NCBI GenBank assembly: GCA_015680685.1
Contig: MNCI01000125.1
Coordinates: 167,583 to 231,582, forward strand
Source of the DNA: Gnetum montanum
Taxonomy: Eukaryota; Streptophyta; Gnetopsida; Gnetales; Gnetaceae
Direction of reading: 5' to 3'
DNA: 64,000 nt
The translations under genes were made by a program, and so were the position numbers. The notes below the pieces were generated by a model. That model made no database searches and had not been told where the DNA came from. It saw only the letters and a list, made by a program, of their open reading frames with translations. Shown here piece by piece: positions 55,846 to 64,000 of the stretch; the stretch's first letter is position 1; every line of letters starts with the position of its first letter.

Positions 55846-58800
55846 TTGCCTGAAAACATAGAACAATACTTATCACCTCATTCTGCTCTTTGTTTATTGG
55901 CAGGAGAAAGCCTGATGGATTATCAGCATCTATCCACACCATTAATCATCAATGGGCTGTACAGAAAGATCACAAGGGACATTGACATAAATCTCATCCA
56001 CTTAAGCTTATCAACGGATGATGCAGTCATAGCCTCAACATAGCAAACGCTAGATAACTATAAAGGTATGACAAAGCCCCTTGACATAGAAGCTGAAAAC
56101 ATCACCGAAGATCTGTTGACCGAAACCCCCATCGCCATGCCTGATGGAGAAATTAAAATATTAAAACTAAGTACATTACTGCAACCTCAACTGGCCAAAG
56201 ACATAGAGGATGTGCTTAGGGACAACATAAAAGCATTCTCTTGGTCTTATACCGACATGCCCAGGTTAGATCCTCGAATCATCCAGCACAACATTATCCT
56301 TGATCCGAAATTGAGGCCAGTAAAATAAAAGGCACGAAAGGTTAAACCCAAGGTGGCATTGGCAGTTCGTAATGAGATCACCAAGCTTTATCAGGCTGGT
56401 TTCATTCAAGCTGTCTATTACGCCGATTGGATATCCAACATGGTCATTGTCTAGAAGAAGAATGGAAGCATTCGCTTATGCATGGACTTCTGAGATCTAA
56501 ATGTTGCAACCATAAAAGATGATTTTCCCCTACCCAGCATCGATCAACTTGTTGACTCGATCGCTGGGCATGCCCTATTATCTTTAATGGATGGCTTCTC
56601 AGGATACAACCAGATACGCATTAACTTAGAGCATCATCTCTGGAGTACCTTTATGACACCATGGAAAACCTTTTGTTATACAATGATGCCCTTCGGCCTC
56701 AAGAACGCTGGGGCCACATATCAAAGGGCGATGACATTCATCTTTAGCGATTACAAGTTACACTCGCTCAACGACTACGTGGACGATATTGTGGTTAAAT
56801 CAAAGACATCAGAACAACATGTACAGGATCTTGACTTAGTACTAAAACGTTGTTTAAAATATGAGCTGAGACTTAACCCAAAGAAATGTGTCTTCAACGT
56901 CAGAACAGGAAAAATGCTTGGATTCCTAGCCTCAGAAGCAGGGATACGAGTAGACCCCGATAAAGTTAAGACCATAACAAACTTAAAACCACCTGGCAAC
57001 CTTACCGAACTTCGAGGTTTACAAGGTAGATTACAGTTTATCAGGAATTTCATAGAAAAACTAACAAACAAATTAAAACCTATGGATCACTTACTACACA
57101 AGAATGTCCATTTTGAATGGACTCCACAATGCCAAGAAGCATTCAATAATATTAAAACGGCACTTGCCCGACTACCCACAGTTTATCCACCTCAAAATGA
57201 TAAACCGTTTTACATCTACCTCACCACTTTGGAGTTGTCAATCGCGTCTATGCTTTGCCAGAAACAAGATGACGGAACCGAAGTCCTTGTCTATTACTTA
57301 AGCCATGCATTAGTTGCCCACAAGAAAAAGTATAACGAGGTGGAGAAGTCATGTTTAGCTTTGGTCTTTTCTTTAAAGAAATGGCGACATTACCTCTTCC
57401 AAAACCAAGTTAACATAATTTGCAAGGATAATGTGCTCAGAGCCATCATAGGAAACATTTACGAAACAAGTCGGATAGCCCATTGGAAAGCCATGATAGC
57501 TGAGTTTGACCTGCACTACATAGCACAATCATTAGTTAAGGGCCAAGCCATAGGAAATCAAATGACTACATCACCAATGCACGATCGAGTGACAATAGAG
57601 CCAGAATTCGTGGATGAGAATATAAGCACAATAGACATAGTGCTCAATGACTACGACGCCATTCTAAACTTTAATGGAGCCTCCACCTCTCGAGGAGGAA
57701 GCGCTGCCATTGTCATTACCTATCCCTTTGGGGAGATCCGATCCTTTGCTTATCGTTTCAATTTTCACTGTACCAATAACATAGCAGAGTACAAAGGTCT
57801 TCTTAGAGGTCTTACGATAGCACTGGCTTTAGACATCACATGGCTTGTGGTCAGAGGGGACTCACAACTTGTCTTAAACCAAGTGACAGATATTTATACA
57901 TGCAAAGCGCAACATTTACAACCATACTGTGACTTGGCAAAACACTTAATGAGGCAATTCGAAAACATCGATGTGCAACACATCTCTAGAAATGATAATA
58001 CCATCGCAGACGCACTAGCCACCTTAGCATTAAATGTATCACTTGACATGTTCCATACATTACCAAACTCCATAATCAGTTGTGTTGAACCAATAACCGA
58101 TACTCTTGACATGTTGCCAATTGCATCTATTAGTATAACACATGCGATAGAATGGTATGATGACATAAAAGAGTACCCTCTATGTGGTGAAACACCGCAA
58201 CATTTAACAAATGCACAAAAAGATGTGGTACGAAAATGTTCTAAGCAATATGCACTGGTCGGGGACACATTGTGTCGCCGATCCTACGAAGGCATATTGT
58301 TGACATGCGTTAGTAGTACTGATGCCCAAACCATCGTTGAACAAGTACATGACGAACTATGCGGAGGACATATAGCACCAAAAGCAATGGCAACAAAGAT
58401 TAGATGCTTAGGTTATTATTGGCCACACATGGAGTATGACTGCCTTTCCAAGGCTAAGACATGTAGTACCTGCCAAAGATACAGTAACCTAATCCATGTT
58501 CCACCAAATGAGTTGCATACGGCGCAAATCACGTGGCCCTTTCAAAAGTGGGGTTTGGACCTTATCGAACCAATAACACCCTCATCTTCTGCAGGGCATA
58601 GTTTCATCATAACCGCAATAGAATATTTCACGAAGTGGGTAGAAGCTGTTCCCCTTCGAAAGACTACATCTAAACACGTGTGCAATTTCATTCTTGAAAA
58701 CATTGTAACCCGTTTTGGCATTCCCATGACAATCATCACTGACAATGGGCCATAATTTAGCAGTGTCGAGACTAAAACTTTTTGTGAAAGTCTGGGGATC

Positions 58801-59391
58801 AAAAACTCATTCTCATCCCCTTACTACCCTCAGAGCAATGGGCAAGTAGAGGCCACCAACAAAACCATCATTACTATACTTAAAAGGATGCTTACCCAAA
58901 GCAAGCGAAGATGGCACGGGCAATTGGTATACGCATTGTGGGCATATCGTACTACACATCAGACTTCAACAGGTAACACACCATATAGTCTTGTTTATGG
59001 TTCAGAAGCTATTTTACCTTTGGAATTGCAGGTACCATCTTTAAGGATCACACTTTCCAGACTCCTCGACGAAGGACAAAACAATGACCTGCGCATCATT
59101 GACCTGGACTCGGTGGAAGAGGAGTGCATACGTGCACTCGATCAGATTGAATGGTACCAAAAACAGCAACGGCAACGCCATCGACATGACATTCATAAGC
59201 ACCCTATCAAAGAAGGAGACCTTGTACTTAAGGCCATTCGGGAACACCCAGACAAATTCTTAGCCAATTGGGAAGGGCCTTACTTGGTCACTAAAGCATA
59301 TGATAACAAAGCATTCAAGTTAGCTGATATGGAAGGGCATGAGCTTGCAAATCCAACCAATCATTGGTTCCTGAAATCATTCCACGTCTGA
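55846..59391 (+). pseudogene. pol of element F: RT, RNase H, second RNase H, integrase
   Basis: One frame spans 3.5 kb with stops at 56,041 (TAG), 56,326 (TAA), 56,452 (TAG), 56,491 (TGA) and 58,753 (TAA) and no frameshift. RT has DGFSGYNQIRI (56,590) and the catalytic YVDD at 56,776-56,787. The first RNase H (57,115-57,560) has lost catalytic residues, as in Tat. The second RNase H (57,650-58,030) has AEYKG, GDSQ and ADALATLA, but its first aspartate is asparagine (FNGAS, 57,673). Integrase has H..H and CSTC (58,345-58,475) and the triad D (58,558), D (58,741), E (58,849), with the last two exactly 35 residues apart. It ends SFHV at 59,388. Confidence 0.93.
55885..55904 (+). promoter_or_regulatory. 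Candidate sense splice acceptor before RT of F
   Basis: TGCTCTTTGTTTATTGGCAG is a pyrimidine-rich tract ending in CAG, just before the first RT-side codons in the pol frame. Ogre elements are known to have an intron between protease and RT. The donor was not located with certainty; a GTCAGT at 50,193 is one candidate. Confidence 0.45.
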
Positions 59392-59394
59392 ACA

Positions 59395-59830
59395 CAGCTA
59401 GGTACATGGGAGTCCTAGATCATGACTTAAAACTGATACCACAGCTCGTCCTGGAATCATGATGATAAACTAATATCACAGCTCGTCCTGGAATCATGAT
59501 GGTAAACTGATACCATCGAATAGTTATGGATCATGACTTAAAACTGATACCACAACTCGTCCTGGCATCATGATGATAAACTGATACCACATAGTGTCCA
59601 CAATGACGATAAACTAGCATCCATTCGGCACGACAGTAAATTGCCATTGTTGCATCCACCAGAGTCCGCTAAGACTATAAACTAGTTTGCCTCTCCACGG
59701 TCTGCTAAGACTAGAAACTGGCAATGCACCGTCCTCCACGACGTTAAACGGGAAATGTCCAATGGGTCATGACATAAAACTAACCCATGACAGTTCGCTA
59801 AGACTATAAACTAGCAAGTTCATCTCTGGT
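59395..59830 (+). repeat. Repeat array 3 of element F (AAACTGATACCA type)
   Basis: Units of about 35-45 bp such as 'gatgataaactgatacca' and 'agctcgtcctggaatcatga' are repeated roughly ten times directly after the integrase stop. The core '..taaact.' is shared with arrays 1 and 2. Confidence 0.85.
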
Positions 59831-60860
59831 TCTTCAATCTGTAGCTGCATTCAAACTTCATCAGAATCATTGCATCACTCACCATCGCCGATCCTAACAA
59901 CATTGCTGCCAGCCATATACCTTGCTTGACATCTCACTTGGTGCCATTATTTCATCAGTCGCTATTTAAGTCTAAGCCCGCATATTCACTCATGATTTTC
60001 TTGTCTTCTTGGAGTTGTGTTTGCAGGATGATGCTCAGAGGTGTTCGTACAAGAATGCACTTCGTCATAAGTAGCAAGGTGAGACGTTGTTCACAGCCCA
60101 TGTGGCAAGATTAAATCAAGCCATTCATTAGTACATCCCCATTTCCCGCTACATTTCCTACCTATTCATCAACATACTCTACTCAGCCACACCTCTGATA
60201 CACCCAGTACACTCAAAACCTTGAATATGCTGTTGCGCACTGTAACACTTTAAAGCAGTTGCAACACACAACATAGCACTTGAGCACGAGTACAACATCA
60301 AAACAAAGCTTCTTCCAAAAAAAATGAGAGACCCTTGGCACTTCCCATACAAGCCCCACACGGGAAGGCAGTCATCTTGGAACCAAGTGCTCATGTCTAA
60401 AACAATCAAAAAACATCTCGTTGCATAGCTTTGGCTCTCCGCCAACAGGCTCCCCCTAAACACCAAATAAGGGGCCTGTTCCTCCAAAGAATGCAACACA
60501 TCATCACATGGCTTTGGTCTCACCAACAAGTCCTCTTGGACATTAACCAAGAGTCTTGTTCCGCCAAAGGATGCACATCGCATGTCTTGATTCCGAGTCT
60601 GCTAAACAATGGCTATTGACAAGGATCAACATGATACACACCAGAGCATCCCCTTTACCAAGCACAATCCCTTGGGTAGTCACCAATCCTCACAATCTCC
60701 ATTTTCCTACCAGCTACAGGGTTCACTTTCCTAATCCTATGTACTATGGAACACAGTGCGATGATGTCTAGTCAGGTGGCAAAGGACAATGTCTTTATTG
60801 AGTTGCTTGTGGTGTTTTGCACTTCTTTGTCGACGCTTCTTGGGTCAATTCCTCCAAGCC
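59831..60860 (+). other. Non-coding 3' internal region of element F
   Basis: No coding frame was recognised. Two tandem units with an 83-bp period lie at about 60,424-60,580, each with 'gctttgg.tct..ccaacag' and 'cttgtt/cctgtt ccgcc/tcc aaag.atgca'. The open minus-strand frame at 60,179-60,583 is a shadow of this repeat. Confidence 0.7.
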
Positions 60861-60862
60861 TC

Positions 60863-60878
60863 AACAAAGAGGGGCCAA
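60863..60878 (+). other. Polypurine tract of element F
   Basis: ACAAAGAGGGGCCAA lies directly before TGAAACACC of the 3' LTR. AAAGAGGGG is the purine core for plus-strand priming. Confidence 0.75.
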
Positions 60879-62135
60879 TGAAACACCACAAAATCTCGAG
60901 CTTAGTACTTTTCCAACAAGAAGCAGGTTCCTGCGACCCACAGACGATCACAGCTACATCTGGTATCAAACATGGCAACTTCGGAGATCAAGATACTTAA
61001 TTTTCACTAAGTATGAATTCTCAGCATATACGCCCAAGTTTACATTCTCAGCATATACACTCAAGTTCATATCCACAACGTATACACCCAGCATACACGA
61101 CCAGCGTACACACCTCACAAGCACGTTCAGCTTGTACGACTGATGTATACGCCTGGCATGCAATCCCCGAAGACGACATGAAAACAGCACTGCAGAGAAA
61201 AATTGGGTACAAGGTAGCGACTTGCATGAATAGAGCAACCATCAGCGTATATGCCCAGCATATACACCAGGTAGATACAACGTATATGCTCAGCACATCC
61301 AGTGTATACGCCCAGCACGTCCAGCGTATATGCTCAGCATCCACAGCGTGGGCGTATACGCTCAGCATATCCAGCGTATACGCCCAATGTATACACCTAG
61401 AGTCTACGCCCACCAGATACAACGTATATGCCCAGCAGATGTAACATACTATACACTTATAAATTTCATTCTTTCACACCTGGTCAACGCGCAACGTGTC
61501 ACCCAACCCGAGTCTAACGTCAAAACCTATATAAAAGCCCCAATTTTTCACTAGATCCAAGTCGGTTAAAAAAAACTTAGAGCAAACTAGAGAACAGAGA
61601 TGCTGAGAACCAGAGAAGAGAACCTTGTATGCTAGACAACCCTGTACACTAAGCATACAGCCTCTACGATGTGCCTACAGTGTGAACCAACCCATAATCA
61701 TCCCTGCATTCACTGGGGCTTTTAGTCCGCCTTGTGTCAAAGCCACAACTACGTTAGACCGGTGCATTATAACTCTCATTTTGAAATGCCATTGTTACAT
61801 TTTCTTCCNGTGAATGCAGGGATGATTATGGGTTGGTTCACACTGTAGGCACAGCGTAGAGGCTGTATGCTTAGCGTACAGGNATCGCTCGCATCAATTA
61901 CGTTGTTTACGCTCTTTTTTATGTCTGTTATGCCATTCACATATAACCTAGCATATAGCACCTCGATGTACATTTAGAGAAATCCTTGCCTGATCCGCAT
62001 GCAGACCACTCAAGGTACTCTACCTTCGTTCATTCCAGCTCACCCTTAGGCCAAGGTAGGGTCTTCTGTGCATGTCTGGTGATCCCCCGGTTTTTGTTTC
62101 CTTCTAGCCGGAGATCGATGATTTCGGACCGCACA
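60879..62135 (+). repeat. 3' LTR of element F
   Basis: It begins TGAAACACC and ends CCGCACA, 1,257 bp as assembled. The TATA box is at 61,529-61,537. U3 (61,020-61,440) has the GCGTATACGC array with fewer units than the 5' copy. An N-bounded inverted segment at 61,809-61,883 replaces normal LTR sequence. Confidence 0.88.
61809..61883. other. Inverted, N-bounded patch in the 3' LTR (probable assembly artefact)
   Basis: Single undetermined bases stand at 61,809 and 61,883. The 73 bp between them are the reverse complement of 61,641-61,713 with two mismatches. The 5' LTR has about 70 bp of unrelated, ordinary LTR sequence at this place. Confidence 0.85.
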
Positions 62136-63500
62136 GAAATTGGTCCATGGTAGCATCCAAGGGTTCATATCCTCCTTTTTTCTAGCCTTGGATTTGCTTT
62201 CGCAAGTTAGACACTTGGGAGTATGTTTGGTACTTGTCATTAAATAGTTCTAACATAGTACTCCACCTACGAATGGATTCTGATTCTAAGGATCCGTACT
62301 AGCTTTCTGCTTCTTTAACTAATGTCCATGGGAATAACTTAAGTTTTTGTCATTCATTCTCTATGTTTTGTAAGGCACATGCATCATGGAATGCTTGTAA
62401 GTGATTCTAAGGATCAGCGTCGTATCCCCCTTCAAATCGTGGGATATTGTTCATATCTAATCTTTTGATCCTACTATCTTTCTGGTGCCTTGTTGAAATT
62501 CTTATAGCCTCAATACTTCAAGTAGCAAATAGGGGTTCATTGTGATTTTCTTGTTCATGGTGTCTATGATGCCTACATTGTTTCCTACTCTCCCTTCTTC
62601 CATGTCATGACTCTCTAGAGTGCCCTTGTCCCCTTTTCTAATTTTTTCGTCTATGACTTCCACTTTGCCTACCTCTATCTCCATGGTCTTTTTCTATATG
62701 ACTACATTTGGACACTGAAGGAGAGGGTGAAGGAGATGATGAAAGTAAAAAAGAAGGAGAACCGTCACCATGATGATGTTTACTACCTTATCTTTTGCGG
62801 TCTTGGCCCTAATCGTGATTGTGATTAGAATGTCCATCTTTATCATGAGTTCGTGTCCCTTTTTCAAACCCTTTGTGCCCATTGGTATCAGAACCTGGGT
62901 TATGAATAGTGGAATGAAAGTTCTGATACACAACCCCTTAGCCAAATTCAAGGGAAGGAACATCATTATGTGGGCGACTGCCTAAGGTAGGTTCACAACC
63001 CTCATTTTCACTTAAGACGTGTGGGACATCTTGGAACCACTTACCCTTCAAAGACTTATGATGTCTCTCCTATTGTAAGTCCCTTTGACATTGTGCCTCT
63101 GTGGTATGGTATTCTCTTAAGTCATGGTCTTGCACAACGTATTCTATGTGTAAGTGCAACATGCGAATTCATGTGAGAGCATGAAGAAGCATGCTTGGGA
63201 CTAAACGATTAGGAGGTAACACTATGTTACCTTCTAAGTCTCACCAACGTAGTTGTTCATCTTGATAGAGGATAAAGGTGAAGTCTAGTATATGCTCATT
63301 GGGATGAATATATACCACTCAAACTTGTTGAGGGACTAGCAGATCAATGTCATGTGTATTACGCTGCCGACTGTTTTCTATTTCAAACCTAGGTGGTGAG
63401 GTACTTTCATACAAAGAAGGAGACATACTTGTCTGTTCAGTGTGCAATGTATTCTTGTTTATTATTTTCTAAACCAAACCTAAGGATTCGTTCCAATGAT
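62136..63500 (-). pseudogene. gag N-terminal part, element E
   Basis: It continues the gag cut at 43,765: 'gcatccaagggttcat' at 62,152 matches A gag at about 7,710. The region 62,150-62,460 aligns with A 7,700-8,050 and the Arg/Asp/Ser-rich middle (62,550-62,960) with C 17,900-18,330. The N-terminal part (63,190-63,480) is shared with S. Short frames only; the gag start codon was not fixed. Confidence 0.8.
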
Positions 63501-63541
63501 GTGAATGATTTCCTAGGTTCTAATTAGTGCATAAACAACTA

Positions 63542-63561
63542 AGTCCCCGGCAACGACACCA
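63542..63561 (-). other. Primer-binding site of element E
   Basis: On the minus strand it reads TGGTGTCGTTGCCGGGGACT, the best preserved Athila-type site in the window. Confidence 0.88.
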
Positions 63562-63562
63562 A

Positions 63563-64000
63563 TGATGAGCAGCAAGGTACCCCTATGCTCAACCATATGA
63601 ATACGAGCATTTCAAGCATGATCCGATCAAATTCCAAAGACTAAGTGCTTATGTGCCGTTGTGGAACAAGGACGGGTTGATTGATCGTTATCTTTCCAAA
63701 CTTACTTGTATGTCATGATTGTATGGTTAAGTAAGCTTGAGGCATATGATTTTTATATCTTTTATGTTGTTATGTCCTGTGCTAATAGGGAAAGAGAGAG
63801 ATAACTAGGTGACTAATTTAACTTAACTACTCATTAACTAAGTTCTAAGTAATCCTAACACCAACATCTGTTCCCACTTGCCATACACATATTGAACCAG
63901 TGTAACATTGCTAGGATTACCAAATGCTAATCATTACTGGGTTACCAAGCATTACAGGCATGCTTGAAGTGGTCGTGCATGTGTAATTTAACAATTTTCC
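63563..64000 (-). repeat. 5' LTR of element E (partial)
   Basis: U5/R part in minus orientation, starting TGATGAG on the plus strand at 63,563. It aligns with 33,281-33,720 with most differences being transitions, and is cut by the window end. Confidence 0.9.

Larger units (their letters stand above)
43766..62135 (+). mobile_element. Element F: 18.4 kb Ogre/Tat-like Ty3/gypsy element with antisense gene
   Basis: The order is 5' LTR, primer-binding site, repeat-rich leader, gag, protease, repeat array, antisense eight-exon gene, repeat array, RT, RNase H, second RNase H, integrase, repeat array, 3' non-coding region, polypurine tract, 3' LTR. The second (archaeal-type) RNase H, the D-D-G protease motif and the very large size are traits of the Tat/Ogre clade. 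gag and pol have stops but almost no frameshifts. The first 145 bp of the LTRs are about 94% identical by eye. The flanks are E gag; the target duplication is unclear (gtatt against aaatt). The right boundary may shift by up to 6 bp. Confidence 0.92.
33281..64000 (-). mobile_element. Element E: Athila-like Ty3/gypsy retrotransposon, interrupted by S and F
   Basis: Read leftwards: partial 5' LTR (from 63,563), primer-binding site, gag split into three pieces, protease, RT, RNase H, integrase, non-coding segment, polypurine-like tract and 3' LTR (33,281-34,211). After removal of S and F the internal region would be about 8.4 kb. Unlike A and C it has no room for the accessory ORF behind pol. 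All frames are broken. The right LTR is cut by the window end. Confidence 0.88.

Noticed and set aside
60179-60583. 134-codon minus-strand frame with Cys/Leu-rich sequence
   Set aside because: It overlaps an 83-bp tandem duplication in the 3' region of F, has no splice or domain support, and reads as a shadow of the repeat.
43761-62141. Target site duplication of element F
   Set aside because: The candidate 5-mers gtatt and aaatt share three bases only, and the LTR end is uncertain by up to six bases.

Overview
The window is repeat DNA of a large-genome seed plant. It is AT-rich, every recognisable coding block is a plant Ty3/gypsy LTR-retrotransposon domain, and the elements are nested in one another. 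I found no host gene, rRNA or tRNA gene that I can support. The species cannot be read from the sequence; a gymnosperm-like genome is only a guess from the age and nesting of the elements.

Layout. Element A (1-10,056, minus) is an Athila-like element whose 3' end lies off the left edge. It sits inside the gag of element B (10,057-15,199, plus), which kept gag but has no pol. A twofold diverged duplication (15,240-16,460) separates B from element C (16,468-29,232, plus), an Athila-like element with gag, PR, RT, RNase H, IN and a decayed accessory ORF behind pol. Next are the 3' end and LTR of element D (29,233-33,275), split by a 2.6 kb insertion G with an assembly gap. Element E (33,281 to beyond 64,000, minus) is a third Athila-like copy. 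Two later elements entered its gag only 45 bp apart: S (40,969-43,720), a 2.75 kb non-autonomous deletion derivative of the E family, and F (43,766-62,135), an 18.4 kb Ogre/Tat-like element.

Elements A, C, E and S share a primer-binding site of the Athila type (TGGTGCCATTGCNGGGAC), LTR ends TGATGAG...CTCATCA, and similar R/U5 sequence, but their U3 regions differ and several carry private minisatellites. F has a different primer-binding site (TRGTGCTAGAAGGAGGG), a D-D-G protease motif and two RNase H domains, all features of the Tat/Ogre clade.

The most interesting object is inside F. Between protease and reverse transcriptase lies an antisense gene on the minus strand, 55,137 down to 50,659. 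I can resolve it into eight exons with seven introns; six introns have GT-AG ends and the last has a probable mutated donor. Introns 2-7 are 80-94 nt. Exon phases join without error into about 1,073 codons, with a TATA box about 290 bp upstream of the start. It is broken only by seven in-frame stops (six TAG, one TAA) and no frameshift. The gene is flanked by short TTAAACT-containing repeat arrays. A strong sense-strand splice acceptor lies just before RT, so the whole antisense gene may sit in a sense intron of pol, an arrangement I do not know to have been described.
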